Shown here in pieces: positions 18,598 through 28,228 of a DNA stretch of 64,000 nucleotides; the first letter of the stretch is position 1, and each line of letters opens with the position of its first letter. Source of the stretch: Gimesia sp. (lineage in GTDB: Bacteria; Planctomycetota; Planctomycetia; Planctomycetales; Planctomycetaceae); contig PAJV01000020.1 of assembly GCA_002706765.1 (NCBI GenBank), positions 124,001 through 188,000 of the forward strand. The letters are read 5' to 3'. The position numbers were made by a program, and so were the translations under genes. Under the pieces are notes generated by a model. The model was not told the origin of the DNA, did not search any database, and saw only the letters and a program-made list of their open reading frames with translations.

Positions 18598-20361
18598 ATG
18601 AAGGCTCCCATGAGAAAGCCACTTTTGTTACTTACATTTATGTTCATGCAGGCGATGTTCCTGCTGACTGCCCAGGACTGCATTGCACAAGATCGTGTTT
18701 CCGCAGCACAGAGACTGCCCTCTGACGCACTGTTTTACTTTTCCATTCCAGACGTTGAAGTCATGGAAGAAAAGTGGGCAGAAACTTCGATGGCAGAAAT
18801 GATCCGTGATCCTGCCTTTGCAGGCATGCGGGAAGATCTGGTAAAGCTGGTCGAGAAATACTCAAAAAAATTTGAGGATGAAACCAACCTGGGCCTGAGT
18901 AATGTCCTGAGCATTCCCAGTGGTGAATTCTGTCTTGCTTTCCTGAAAAGCAGCGAAGGGAAATTTGGTGGCGTGGCCTCTCTGGAGTATGGCGAGAGTG
19001 GCGAAACCCTGGAAAAAATTCTGGAAAAAACAGCCGAAGCCCTGGATAAGGAAGGCGCCCAACGCTCCATCCGCAGTGTCTCAGGAACCAAACTGGTCAT
19101 CTTTTCATTTGAAAAGGATGACGCGGAAGACGAACCCGTCAAAGTTCCTCTTACCAGACAGTTTTCTTACTTCCTGAAAGATAAGACTTTTGTGGCTTCC
19201 AATGATGATAAGATTCTGGAAACCGTTCTAGCCAGCTGGGATGGTCAGGACCAAAAATCTCTGGCTGCCAAAAAAGAGTACCAGTACATTCAGAATAAAT
19301 GTACTGATCCAGGCGCACCGGCAGTCGCAAAATGGTATCTGAATCCGATTGGCGCCCTGCAGTCCATCCTGGGTGTCGCCAGCCGTATTAATCCCCAGGT
19401 GGGAATGGTGCAGGGTTTTCTGCCTGCATTGGGAATTACCAACCTGAAAGCAGTCGGCGGTGCCAGTTTCATGGCGACTAAAAATTTCGATGCCATTTCC
19501 AAAACCTTCACCTATGTCGAGATGCCGACTTCCGGAATCCTTGAAATGTTCAAATGCCCGGCCGTGGCTCAGCAACCGCCAGTATGGGTCTCAGACAAAG
19601 TTTCTTCCTATTATTCCATCAACTGGAGTATCACAGGAGCTTATGATTCGGTGGAAACCCTGTTTGACGGATTCCAGGGACGACCTGGTGCCCTGGCTGC
19701 CGTCATCGATTCGATGGCCGATAATCCGGATGGCCCCAAAATCCACATTAAAAAAGACATCGTGGATAATCTCAGTGGTCGTATTCAGGTTGCGACCCAG
19801 ATCGAAGAAGGAGAACAACTGGATCTGACTAAAATGTCTGGTCAGTTTACCGTGGCATTGGGTCTGAAAAATTCAGACGCTTTTCAGAAAATTATCGCCT
19901 CGGTGACCGCCCGGGATGATTTCCCCGGACAGGCACGCGAATTTCAGGGAACCACCCTGTATGAACTTCCTGGTGAGGTCATCAATTCTCCGACCTCAGC
20001 AGGTTTCTGCATCGCGGAAAATCAGCTGTTTATCTCAAACGATGTACAACAGATCGAAAGTGTTTTGAGAAAAGACCGTGGGGCGGGTTCGTTGATCAAC
20101 GATGCAAACTACAAACTCATTGCAGAAAACTTTCCTGACAAGACGTCCATGATCACTTACCAGAACGCAGATGCCCAGGTCCAGGCCGTCTATAACTTCG
20201 TCAAGAAGAATGAATCAATGATTGATATCGAAGGCATTGATATGTCAAAACTTCCCCCTTACAGCTTCTTCCAGAAGTATCTGCCTGTATCCGGCGGTTA
20301 TACGATCCCCGATGATCAGGGTTTCTTTACTTCGACTTTTTCAGTGAGAAAATCGAAATAA
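18598..20361 (+). CDS. Large secreted protein of unknown function (DUF3352-like)
   Basis: A 587-residue protein with a signal peptide (hydrophobic residues ~9-30 ending at AQD). The body has the pattern RLPSDALFYFSIPDVEVMEEKW followed by alternating alpha/beta segments. This pattern is common in planctomycete and cyanobacterial DUF3352-type proteins, so the match is tentative. No catalytic motif is visible. A GAAGAGAAAGA ribosome binding site directly precedes the first ATG; a second ATG four codons on is possible. An intrinsic terminator follows at 20389, so it is transcribed alone, behind repeat copy A. Confidence 0.75.
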   Translation: MKAPMRKPLLLLTFMFMQAMFLLTAQDCIAQDRVSAAQRLPSDALFYFSIPDVEVMEEKWAETSMAEMIRDPAFAGMREDLVKLVEKYSKKFEDETNLGLSNVLSIPSGEFCLAFLKSSEGKFGGVASLEYGESGETLEKILEKTAEALDKEGAQRSIRSVSGTKLVIFSFEKDDAEDEPVKVPLTRQFSYFLKDKTFVASNDDKILETVLASWDGQDQKSLAAKKEYQYIQNKCTDPGAPAVAKWYLNPIGALQSILGVASRINPQVGMVQGFLPALGITNLKAVGGASFMATKNFDAISKTFTYVEMPTSGILEMFKCPAVAQQPPVWVSDKVSSYYSINWSITGAYDSVETLFDGFQGRPGALAAVIDSMADNPDGPKIHIKKDIVDNLSGRIQVATQIEEGEQLDLTKMSGQFTVALGLKNSDAFQKIIASVTARDDFPGQAREFQGTTLYELPGEVINSPTSAGFCIAENQLFISNDVQQIESVLRKDRGAGSLINDANYKLIAENFPDKTSMITYQNADAQVQAVYNFVKKNESMIDIEGIDMSKLPPYSFFQKYLPVSGGYTIPDDQGFFTSTFSVRKSK

Positions 20362-20388
20362 GCTCCTGATATCAGCATGTTTTTTATT

Positions 20389-20419
20389 AAACCCGGTGAG
20401 TCCGCTCGCCGGGTTTTTT
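20389..20419 (+). terminator. Intrinsic terminator
   Basis: AACCCGGTGAG (20389-20399) pairs with CTCGCCGGGTT with one T-G wobble and a four-base loop, followed by a run of six T residues. It lies 28 bases after the stop of the secreted protein gene. Confidence 0.88.
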
Positions 20420-20547
20420 CATTACCCGGCTCTGTTTTTCAGAAACGACCAATACTTTTCAGTCCAGGTGAAGTTAAATAAGGAGTAAAGGACTCACGCA
20501 GTATTCAGTCCTCGTCTGATTTCAGTAGACCCATGAAAGGGGCGACC

Positions 20548-21630
20548 ATGCAGTATTCATTCTATTCACTGGCGGTACTGGCTGCACTGGGATTCTCTAC
20601 CGGCCACCTGTCCGCCGCTCCAGAGCAGAACGAATCCGCGTCAGAGAGTATTTTTCAGCAACTCGACAAAAACTCAGATGGCACTTTGACAGCCGAGGAA
20701 GTCCCACAGGAGAAAATGCGGTTTTTTGACCACCTCATTCGAACGGGGGATCACAACAAGGATGGCAAGCTCACAATAGAAGAGTTTGAAGCGAGTCTGA
20801 AACAGGAAGACCGGAAATTTCCTGCTGCTGGTGATGGCGACCAGGACCGGAATCGCCGCGGCATGCAGGAGTTCATGAAGCGTCTGGATCGCAATGGTGA
20901 TCAAAAAATATCCCGCGACGAATTACCGGAACCCCTTCGTGATCGAATGGACCCGCTTTTCAAGCGAATGAATACCGATGAGATTTCCCTAGAGGCACTA
21001 CAGCGTTTTGGCAGCATGAATCGCGGCAGACCCGATGGAGACCGCAGAGAACGTTCTCGTCCCGGGGATGAAAAGAGGAACCAGGATCGATACGAGCGTT
21101 TTTTCCAGTCGCTGGATACGAACAAGGATGGCAAACTGACACTTGAGGAAGCGCCGGAAAGAGGAAAACCGATTCTGAAACAGATCTATCGGCAGGCCAA
21201 TAAAGATGCCGACAGCCCTCTCTCGAAACAGGAATTCACAGAAGCTGTCAGACAATTTCGCCCTGATCAAAAACCAGCAGAACGGGAACGGGACACTGAA
21301 ATGAATCGCCCCGAAATGAGTGATCGTCCCGAACGCAGACGCGGTGATTTTCCGGGAAGAATGTTTCAACCCGCATTCATGAAATCGCTCGATACGAACC
21401 AGGATGGAAAACTGGATTCCCAGGAGTTGGAACAGATACAGACTCTCTTGAAACAGTTGGACCGTAATGGAGATGGCTCGCTGGATCTGCGGGAACTGAT
21501 GGGAGGCGACCGAAGTACTTTTAATCCCCGGGGCCGGGAACGGGAACGTATGAATCGCCCGCGACGCCCCTCAGAAGACACTCCGGAAAACAAGCAGCCT
21601 GAAAGCAAATCGGAAAAACCCGAAGCGTAA
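20548..21630 (+). CDS. Secreted EF-hand calcium-binding protein
   Basis: The ATG at 20548 has AAAGGGG seven bases upstream; an in-frame ATG at 20533 has none. The product is 360 residues with a signal peptide (to about LSAAPEQ). Six canonical EF-hand loops are readable: DKNSDGTLTAEE, DHNKDGKLTIEE, DRNGDQKISRDE, DTNKDGKLTLEE, DTNQDGKLDSQE and DRNGDGSLDLRE. A degenerate seventh (NKDADSPLSKQE) lies between the fourth and fifth. Arg/Pro/Glu-rich linkers separate the pairs, and the C-terminus is low-complexity and charged. It should bind several calcium ions outside the cytoplasm; planctomycetes encode many such proteins. Converges with the methyltransferase gene. Confidence 0.88.
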   Translation: MQYSFYSLAVLAALGFSTGHLSAAPEQNESASESIFQQLDKNSDGTLTAEEVPQEKMRFFDHLIRTGDHNKDGKLTIEEFEASLKQEDRKFPAAGDGDQDRNRRGMQEFMKRLDRNGDQKISRDELPEPLRDRMDPLFKRMNTDEISLEALQRFGSMNRGRPDGDRRERSRPGDEKRNQDRYERFFQSLDTNKDGKLTLEEAPERGKPILKQIYRQANKDADSPLSKQEFTEAVRQFRPDQKPAERERDTEMNRPEMSDRPERRRGDFPGRMFQPAFMKSLDTNQDGKLDSQELEQIQTLLKQLDRNGDGSLDLRELMGGDRSTFNPRGRERERMNRPRRPSEDTPENKQPESKSEKPEA

Positions 21631-21648
21631 TCGATAGATCTCGTGAGA

Positions 21649-22326
21649 TCATGACTGGTTTTGAGAGGCAGTTTGCTCCAGCGCGGGTGAGCTGCCTTTT
21701 TCTTTCTGCAGATGTTGAACCCAGGCAGGAGGCAGGTTGCACCAGACCCAGTTTCGGCGAATCCGGAATTGACGCGTATAGTCAACCATGATCTGGTCAA
21801 TTTCACGAATTCGCTGGTTTTCTTCTCCCCGGGAGACCACCTTGCGGACCGGTCGTACATACATGTATTCAAAATACGAGAGTACGCCCCCCGGCTTCAG
21901 CAGGCGAAAATACGCTTTGAAAATATCACTGACCAACTCTGTCGGGAAATTATTTAATGGCAGGCCGGAAACAATAAAATCATATTCTTCCCCAGCGCCA
22001 TAATCCTGTAAGGGACAGTTATGGATTGCGGTCTGAAGTTTGATTTCCCGAAAGCCCTGTTCGGTATCAAAGCGCTGATGCAGGATCTCAACAAATTTAT
22101 CATTCAACTCGACCAGATCAAGTTGATCGCCCGGGCGAATCTGTTTGACGATCTCCCTGGTAACAGCGCCCGTACCCGGGCCGATTTCCAGAACTTTCTT
22201 GAGCCCCTGATGCTGCTTCATCGGACCAGCCATATTTGCGGCCAGAAAACGACTGCTGGGAGCAATCGCGCCTGTGGTTTCGAAAGTCGTTCGAAACTGC
22301 CGAAAGAATTCCAGATAATGTGACAA
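21649..22326 (-). CDS. Class I SAM-dependent methyltransferase (phospholipid N-methyltransferase-like)
   Basis: A 225-residue protein with the SAM motif VLEIGPGTGAVTREIV near residues 45-60 and an acidic LDLVELND strand end after it. The N-terminus (FRQFRTTFETTGAIAPSSRFLA) is typical of the PmtA-like and rRNA-dimethylase-like group annotated as phospholipid N-methyltransferase. The start is a TTG at 22326: an in-frame stop lies close upstream and no ATG occurs before the SAM motif region, while AGGA lies nine bases before. The substrate is inferred only. The next gene upstream on the strand is the aminotransferase, 62 bases away. Confidence 0.78.
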   Translation of the reverse strand: MSHYLEFFRQFRTTFETTGAIAPSSRFLAANMAGPMKQHQGLKKVLEIGPGTGAVTREIVKQIRPGDQLDLVELNDKFVEILHQRFDTEQGFREIKLQTAIHNCPLQDYGAGEEYDFIVSGLPLNNFPTELVSDIFKAYFRLLKPGGVLSYFEYMYVRPVRKVVSRGEENQRIREIDQIMVDYTRQFRIRRNWVWCNLPPAWVQHLQKEKGSSPALEQTASQNQS

Positions 22327-22388
22327 GAGCGTAATTCCTGATCGCTAATCTATAGGAATGGATTTGAGTGGGTAAGTCTACCTGACAA

Positions 22389-23330
22389 TTATGAAAGTGC
22401 CTGACGACGCGCTGCGCCGATTTCCCGGGCCTGCTGTAAAATATCAATTCCCACCGCCTGGCTCCAGGCATTCAGCAATTTCTGATAAACGGGCCCGGGT
22501 TTTCCTGCTGACAGCAGATGGTTTTCAAAGCGGGTAACAGGCATCAGACAATATGCTGTTGAAGACGTCAATGCTTCGTCCGCTTCGAGAATCATATTGG
22601 GGGAAATATCTGTTTCCTGATAGTCCAGTCCCAGCTGGTTTGCCAGCCGAACGACCATTCTCTGACTGATCCCTCCCAGGATAAATTCAGGACGTGGAGC
22701 GAGTATCCGGTTTCCCTGTACCAGAAAAAAGTTACCGATCGTTGTTTCTGCGACATAACCTGCCGGATCGAACAATAAGGCAGAAGCCTCCGGGTTATTC
22801 TGGCGAACCAGTTTTTCAGCGCGATACAGGTGAATCCTGCTGCGTGATTTCACTCCCGGATCAAAAATCGCTGCATTGAGGGGCTGAACCTCGGATTTCA
22901 TCAGATACTGTCCAGTTGCGTATTTGCGATCCCAGAGTTCAAACGCCAGTGGGAACGTGTGCACGCAAACAGTCGGGGTTTGACACGCCTCTCGTGCAGC
23001 CAGCCCCAGATAAGGCAGATTGTGACCGGCGGTGATAAAGACGGTCATCCCCAGATCATGCTGACCTGATAACAAGGCTGCATTTCTCTCAACCAGCGAT
23101 TCGCAAACCTGTTTCAGTTCCGAGAGAGTGACTGGCGATTCAATCCCCAGATAGTCGAGGGCGGAAAACAACCTTTCGAGGTGATCGTCCAGCATAAACA
23201 GCTGATGTTGAAATGTCCGCACCATCTCTGTAACCGACGCGCCATACACGATCCCCAGATCAGTTACCGCCAGCTTTGCTTCAGAATCGGGAATAAAGGC
23301 GCCATTCAAGTACGCCTGTGCTTCAGTCAT
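22389..23330 (-). CDS. Class IV aminotransferase (BCAT/DAAT/ADC lyase fold)
   Basis: A 313-residue PLP enzyme of fold type IV. LDDHLERLFSALDYL near residues 48-62 and AETTIGNFFLV in the second half are family hallmarks. GVKSRSRIHLYRAEKLV places the PLP Schiff-base lysine at Lys161. The branched-chain, D-amino-acid and aminodeoxychorismate lyase subgroups cannot be separated by eye. The sequence lacks a clean BCAT K-T/S-x-N-Y motif, so one of the other two activities may fit better. The ATG at 23330 is preferred over a TTG two codons upstream. Confidence 0.85.
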   Translation of the reverse strand: MTEAQAYLNGAFIPDSEAKLAVTDLGIVYGASVTEMVRTFQHQLFMLDDHLERLFSALDYLGIESPVTLSELKQVCESLVERNAALLSGQHDLGMTVFITAGHNLPYLGLAAREACQTPTVCVHTFPLAFELWDRKYATGQYLMKSEVQPLNAAIFDPGVKSRSRIHLYRAEKLVRQNNPEASALLFDPAGYVAETTIGNFFLVQGNRILAPRPEFILGGISQRMVVRLANQLGLDYQETDISPNMILEADEALTSSTAYCLMPVTRFENHLLSAGKPGPVYQKLLNAWSQAVGIDILQQAREIGAARRQALS

Positions 23331-23392
23331 GGACAAAGATTCGTTCAGGAAAGAGAGACCGTAGAAAATTCTAACTAGATGTTACCCGCAGA

Positions 23393-23839
23393 TCAGTATC
23401 CGTAATACACAACCGGCTGTGAATAAGAGGCATTGGAATAGACGGGATAGGGCATGGGAGCAGGATAAGTCGGTGGGTACTGCGAGTTTAAATAAGGTCT
23501 CCTGCCGAATAATCGAACCTGTAAATACATCGTGTTGGCAATCATGCGGCATCCGAGAGGAAACGCAGAGCAGTTACACCGGCGATGCAATTCATTCCGG
23601 AACTGTAAATCACAATACCGCCGACTGATACCGGGTACCTGGTAGCAGCGATCGTGCTGAGAGCAACTGCCTCTGAAATCCGCTCCCATGAAACCCTGTG
23701 GCGTCAACATCTGAAGCAGGGGAGCCCCATCAGGGCCACACGGATATCCATTCCCACAGGTCTGTGCCTGCAGATCAGAACTTCCCAGGCAGATGCCGGC
23801 CAAACAGAACATCCACCATGCAATCGATTTCAATTTCAT
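23393..23839 (-). CDS. Secreted phospholipase A2-like protein
   Basis: The start at 23839 gives 148 residues with a Sec signal peptide (MKLKSIAWWM... to LQAQ); the frame stays open further upstream but without a signal. The motif GSCSQHDRCY has the His62-Asp63 pair of secreted phospholipase A2 enzymes. A second Asp follows in CDLQFRNEL (residue 77), and ten cysteines in the mature part could form disulfides. The tail is Pro/Tyr-rich (PPTYPAPMPYPVY). The calcium-binding loop normally found before the HD motif is not obvious; GPDGAP at 35-40 is the only candidate. Lipase activity is inferred, not proven. Confidence 0.7.
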   Translation of the reverse strand: MKLKSIAWWMFCLAGICLGSSDLQAQTCGNGYPCGPDGAPLLQMLTPQGFMGADFRGSCSQHDRCYQVPGISRRYCDLQFRNELHRRCNCSAFPLGCRMIANTMYLQVRLFGRRPYLNSQYPPTYPAPMPYPVYSNASYSQPVVYYGY

Positions 23840-24184
23840 AACGTAACCTGAATTCCCATCTCCAAATAATTCAACCAAAGCCAGACACTGTTCAAAAGCG
23901 CGGGCCAGATCGTCCGTATGATTTTCACCGCTGAGCAATCGCATGGCAAGTTTCTTTTGCCCATCTGGCTGAATTCCTGTCAGAAAAGGGGCCTGCAGGC
24001 GTGATAGTTGACAAAAAAATGAACCAGTCATATGACTTCTGAGTCCGACCTCGATATACTGCGAAGGAGAATGATTGGTCTAACTTGAGATATACCAATC
24101 ATTTTTTTACGATTTGGATGGACATAACCACATTGATCATTGAGTAATTCGACGCAACTGAATCAGATAAAAGGATTGAAGAAA

Positions 24185-25105
24185 ATGGCGATACCAACCA
24201 TTCAACCAGGTCAGACGAAAATTGGCTGGATCGGAACGGGAGTCATGGGTGCCAGTATGGTGGGCCACCTGATGGACGCGGGTTTTTCAGCAACTGTGTA
24301 CAATCGCAGCAAATCCAAAGCCGAACCACTCATTAAGAAGGGGGCAAACTGGGCTGATTCTCCCAAACAGGTCGCGGAGAATTCCGACGTCATCTTTTCC
24401 ATCGTAGGCTTTCCTGCCGATGTCAGAGAAGTCCTTCTGGGAGAGCAGGGAGCTCTGGCTGGCGCAACTGCAGGCAAGATCCTGGTGGATATGACGACAA
24501 GCGATCCTTCCCTGGCCGTGGAAGTAGCAGAAGCCGCCCAGGCCCAGGGAGTCTACAGTGTGGATGCCCCGGTTTCCGGCGGCGATGTGGGCGCCAAAAA
24601 CGGAACCCTGTCCATCATGATAGGTGGCGACGAGGCTGTTGTCAAAGCGCTCAAACCCTGCTGGGATGCGATGGGAAAAACCATCGTCTACCAGGGGGAG
24701 CCAGGTTCAGGTCAGCACACCAAGATGGTCAATCAGATTCTGATCGCGACCAACATGATTGGTGTCTGCGAAGCATTGCTGTACGGTTATAAAGCCGGTC
24801 TGGATCTGCCTACCGTACTGGAGTCCGTAGGCAGCGGGGCTGCTGGCAGCTGGTCTCTCTCAAACCTGGGACCACGGATTATGGATAACAATTTTGATCC
24901 CGGTTTCTTTGTCGAACACTTCATCAAAGACATGGGAATTGCACTGGCAGAAGCCAAAGCAATGAACCTGAGTCTGCCCGGCCTGGCTTTAGGACACCAG
25001 CTTTATCTGGCCGTCCAGGCACAAGGGCATGGGCGGAACGGAACACATGCCTTGCAGCTTGCGCTGGCTTCATTATCGAATGTCGACTGGGAACAGCGAT
25101 CTTAG
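24185..25105 (+). CDS. 3-hydroxyisobutyrate dehydrogenase-family NAD(P)-dependent reductase
   Basis: A 306-residue beta-hydroxyacid dehydrogenase. [12 protein letters not shown] carries the GxGxxG dinucleotide loop, followed by [15 protein letters not shown]. The family's substrate signature [19 protein letters not shown] and the catalytic lysine segment [11 protein letters not shown] are both present. Members reduce tartronate semialdehyde, succinic semialdehyde or methylmalonate semialdehyde; the substrate is not fixed here. The ATG at 24185 with AAGGA nine bases upstream is preferred over a TTG at 24140. dapA follows 90 bases later in the same direction. Confidence 0.92.
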   Translation: MAIPTIQPGQTKIGWIGTGVMGASMVGHLMDAGFSATVYNRSKSKAEPLIKKGANWADSPKQVAENSDVIFSIVGFPADVREVLLGEQGALAGATAGKILVDMTTSDPSLAVEVAEAAQAQGVYSVDAPVSGGDVGAKNGTLSIMIGGDEAVVKALKPCWDAMGKTIVYQGEPGSGQHTKMVNQILIATNMIGVCEALLYGYKAGLDLPTVLESVGSGAAGSWSLSNLGPRIMDNNFDPGFFVEHFIKDMGIALAEAKAMNLSLPGLALGHQLYLAVQAQGHGRNGTHALQLALASLSNVDWEQRS

Positions 25106-25195
25106 GGCATTCATTCACACGCAACCGATCATCAAGAAGAACTGACCCGGCCAAACTGAACTGGCGGGAAGAATTTGTATTAAGGTATTAAAAGC

Positions 25196-26083
25196 ATGGC
25201 GAATCAAAGTGACCTGTTCGCAGGTCTTGCGGTAGCAATGATCACCCCGTTTCAGAATGGTGAAATCGATGAGACAGCGCTCCGCGCCCTGGTCGATTAC
25301 CATGTGGAACAGGGAACCGACACCTTGTGTCCGGTGGGAACCACTGGAGAATCACCGACCCTGTCCCACGATGAGCACAAGCAGGTGATCTCGATCGTCT
25401 GTAATCAGGCTGCTGGCCGAATCAAAGTTATGGCGGGTACTGGCTCCAACAGTACGCGTGAAGCGATCGAGCTGACCAAATATGCCCACGGTGCAGGAGC
25501 CGACGGGGCCCTGCATGTGGCTCCCTATTACAACAAGCCGACACAGGAAGGGTTCTTCCAGCACTACCAGGCCATCGCAGAATCGGTCGACATTCCGATC
25601 GTCATCTATAATATTCCCGGTCGGACAGCGAAGAACATTGAGCCGGAAACCATTATTCGCCTGGCGGAAATCCCGAATATCGTTGCCGTCAAGGAATCCA
25701 CCGGTTCCATGGACCAGGCTTCGCACATCCTGTCTGCCTGTGATCTGGCAGTTTTATCAGGCGATGACAGCCTGACTCTGCCTTTGATGGCATTAGGCGG
25801 GAAAGGCGTGGTTTCTGTCGTGGGAAATATTGTCCCCGGTGATGTCAAAAACATGCTCAACGCTTTCAATGCAGGAGATTTAGCGCTCGCCCGCGAATGG
25901 CATTTCAAACTGTTTGCCCTGTGCCGCAATCTGCTGGGACTGGCAACCAATCCCATTCCCATTAAAGCGGCCATGCAGCTTCTCGGTCGAGATAACGGCG
26001 AAGTCCGCCTGCCCATGACTCAGTTGGACAGTAGTTCAATGCAGGTTCTGGAAAAAACGCTGCGGGATTATGGTCTGCTTTAA
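25196..26083 (+). CDS. dapA: 4-hydroxy-tetrahydrodipicolinate synthase
   Basis: A 295-residue TIM-barrel aldolase. [11 protein letters not shown] (near residues 46-56) holds the Thr-Thr pair that interacts with pyruvate carboxylate. [10 protein letters not shown] carries the catalytic Tyr, and [10 protein letters not shown] has the Schiff-base Lys. It condenses pyruvate with aspartate semialdehyde, the first committed step to diaminopimelate and lysine, and so feeds both peptidoglycan and protein synthesis. The gene stands outside any dap cluster. Related aldolases (NanA, KdgD) share the fold, but the motif set and length fit DapA best. Confidence 0.93.
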   Translation: MANQSDLFAGLAVAMITPFQNGEIDETALRALVDYHVEQGTDTLCPVGTTGESPTLSHDEHKQVISIVCNQAAGRIKVMAGTGSNSTREAIELTKYAHGAGADGALHVAPYYNKPTQEGFFQHYQAIAESVDIPIVIYNIPGRTAKNIEPETIIRLAEIPNIVAVKESTGSMDQASHILSACDLAVLSGDDSLTLPLMALGGKGVVSVVGNIVPGDVKNMLNAFNAGDLALAREWHFKLFALCRNLLGLATNPIPIKAAMQLLGRDNGEVRLPMTQLDSSSMQVLEKTLRDYGLL

Positions 26084-26183
26084 GAATTCCGCTAAACTAA
26101 ACAGCATTAACGGTTGCTCCGGGTAAGAGATTCCAGGAACAATTTTCAGTTAGGCACTTAACCTGTTTCAAGAGGTATCTCTG

Positions 26184-27488
26184 GTGATATTTGGTTTTGG
26201 AAAATCCCGGGATGATGACGACGACGATTTCGAAGAAGAAATCGAGCCGGTCTCATTTCAAGGGGCACTCAACGGTCAACCTGCAAATCTGAAAGACAAT
26301 GCACGGCTGGTAAAAGCAGGTCTGATGACCGCAAAAAACATCATCACTGACGCACTGGCATTGCGTTCCGAATACATACGGTTTGAACCAAAGGGCGAGC
26401 GATACCAGGTTCTGTTTTATGTCGATGGTGTTCCCAGCCCTGGCGCGAAACTTTCCAAGCAGCAGGGAATGGCCGTTGTGCAGGTCATCAAGCTGTTATC
26501 GGGCTTAAATATCCAGGAACGCAAACGCCCGCAGTCAGGCGGAGTTGCGGCAGAGCTGGAAGAAGTCTCCTACCAGTTAAGGGTGGCTACTGCACCGACA
26601 CCCGGAGGCGAGCGACTCTCGATCAAAGCAATTAACCTCAAACATCCCCTGGATCGCGCTGACGATATCGGCATTACCGAGGAAATCAAAGAAAAGATCC
26701 GGGAGTTAAGCCAGTCACGCAATGGACTGGTCATGATAAGTGGTCCCCCCAATTCCGGTACGACGACGACAACTGTTGGCGTGGTACGTTCGGTAGACGC
26801 TTATCAATATACGATCTTTGCATTGGCCGATCCTGAACATCGTGAATTGAGCCATATCGCAACCCTCGATAAAAAAGAAGGGGACACATTTGACGACGAA
26901 TTGCGCAGAATCATCCGCATGGAAGCAGATATCATTTATCTGAATCCGATTACGGATGAAAAATATGTCGCCAGCATCCTGAATGTCGCGGATGAAATCA
27001 CCATGATTGCGGAAATTTCCGCGAAAGATTCGATTGCCGGTATTATCAAATACTGCCAGCTGGCAGGCAGTATGGAAAAGGGAGTGAATTCTCTCAAAGC
27101 CGTGATTGGGCATAAACTGATCAGAACACTGTGCGATCAATGTAAGGAAGCATTTCGCCCCAACCCGAAGCTCATTGAGAAAATGGGGCTCCCGAAATCC
27201 ACGAAAATGTTGTATCGTCCTCCCCGCCAGACCGTGGACGATGATGGCAACGAGATCGAGCCCTGTGAGAAGTGTGATGGCGTAGGATACTACGGCCGTA
27301 CGCTCTTGCTCGAAATGATCGATATGACAGATGAAATGAAGCAGCTGATCATCAGTGGTGCCGAGCCGGCAAAAATCAAGGCATTCGCCAGAAAACAGGA
27401 TATGCCCAGCTTCCAGAAAGATGGCATCCGGCTGGTGGCGGAAGGGAAAGTTTCCATGGACGAATTGCAGCGCGCCTTCAAATCGTAA
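26184..27488 (+). CDS. GspE/PilB-like secretion ATPase homologue with degenerate Walker motifs
   Basis: The GTG start at 26184 gives 434 residues. After an acidic DDDDDDFEEE run the protein follows the GspE/PilB/PulE C-terminal ATPase fold, including SGLNIQERKRPQSG, the family's arginine-containing region, and two zinc-ligand pairs, CDQC (317-320) and CEKC (361-364). The Walker A loop, normally GPTGSGKTTT, reads GPPNSGTTTT (187-196), so the phosphate-binding Lys is Thr193. The Walker B segment reads DIIYLNPITD instead of a DILVGEIRD-type sequence, and the downstream HTN box is replaced by EIS. It is probably unable to hydrolyse ATP and may be structural or regulatory. No other type II secretion or pilus genes are nearby. 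Confidence 0.85.
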   Translation: MIFGFGKSRDDDDDDFEEEIEPVSFQGALNGQPANLKDNARLVKAGLMTAKNIITDALALRSEYIRFEPKGERYQVLFYVDGVPSPGAKLSKQQGMAVVQVIKLLSGLNIQERKRPQSGGVAAELEEVSYQLRVATAPTPGGERLSIKAINLKHPLDRADDIGITEEIKEKIRELSQSRNGLVMISGPPNSGTTTTTVGVVRSVDAYQYTIFALADPEHRELSHIATLDKKEGDTFDDELRRIIRMEADIIYLNPITDEKYVASILNVADEITMIAEISAKDSIAGIIKYCQLAGSMEKGVNSLKAVIGHKLIRTLCDQCKEAFRPNPKLIEKMGLPKSTKMLYRPPRQTVDDDGNEIEPCEKCDGVGYYGRTLLLEMIDMTDEMKQLIISGAEPAKIKAFARKQDMPSFQKDGIRLVAEGKVSMDELQRAFKS

Positions 27489-27854
27489 ATCAGGCCAGAC
27501 TGAGATTGATCGAGCCAGGCACGACTCCGCTGGGGTTCGCAGTCCATCCCTTTGCACGCACCGCAAGATACCTGTACGGTAACCCACCCCACGCCATATC
27601 TATGTTCTGCCGACTTTCTTTATACTAAATCTTGTCCGATTAAGCAGAATATACCGAAGATTCCGGTTTTATGTGTCGATAAAAGAGGTACACACGTTGT
27701 AGTTTTGTGTGGCCTTGCAATCACTTCCTATCGAAGTGACTGGATTCAGTACAAGGATGGACTGTTCCCAAGGTGTTCCCGGCTCCTGTCTTACCCTGTT
27801 TACACGTCTCCCCAACAGGTGCCATTCGACAACATTTTCATTCCGAGGAAAATC
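27489..27854. other. Intergenic region, 366 bases, no gene seen
   Basis: Lies between two plus-strand genes. An open frame runs through part of it in phase with the small lipoprotein downstream, but it has no ribosome binding site or recognisable sequence. No hairpin with a T tract was found after the GspE-like gene. Confidence 0.45.
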
Positions 27855-28088
27855 ATGGTGATTCGCCAGCTAAAAAATTGGTCAAGTGTTGGAGTTCTGG
27901 GCTTGGCATTGATCGGATTAACCAGCACCGGTTGCCAATCCAGCATTGGTGGCCAGACACTGCCTTCAGCGTATTACCTGAATGACGATGTGCAGTTCTA
28001 TCCGGCAGGCCCTGAAGAACAGCTCTACAATCAGCGGGAAGTCCTGGAACAATACAAAATGGAACGCAAACTCCAGCAGGATCAATAA
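27855..28088 (+). CDS. Small planctomycete-type lipoprotein
   Basis: The ATG at 27855 has GAGGAAA just upstream and gives 77 residues. Hydrophobic residues ~12-24 lead to the lipobox LTSTGC (Cys at about 26). The following GGQTLPSAYYLNDDVQFYPAGPE matches, from memory, a short motif that recurs in small planctomycete lipoproteins; the end is charged and probably helical. A longer in-frame opening from 27552 is rejected because it places the signal in mid-protein. Two terminator hairpins follow. Function unknown. Confidence 0.8.
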   Translation: MVIRQLKNWSSVGVLGLALIGLTSTGCQSSIGGQTLPSAYYLNDDVQFYPAGPEEQLYNQREVLEQYKMERKLQQDQ

Positions 28089-28104
28089 CATTCTCTCAAC
28101 ATGA

Positions 28105-28138
28105 CAGCAGGCGTGGCTTTAGTCAGCCTGCTGTTTTT
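28105..28138 (+). terminator. Intrinsic terminator
   Basis: CAGCAGGC (28105-28112) pairs with GCCTGCTG (28126-28133), followed by five T residues, 17 bases after the lipoprotein stop. Confidence 0.85.
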
Positions 28139-28228
28139 GCCACCAGTGACTCCAAACAGGGGGGACCCTTTCGCGTCTAAAGACAGTTCAATGCGCTGGA
28201 TTATTTGAACTGTCAGCGAAAGGACATT

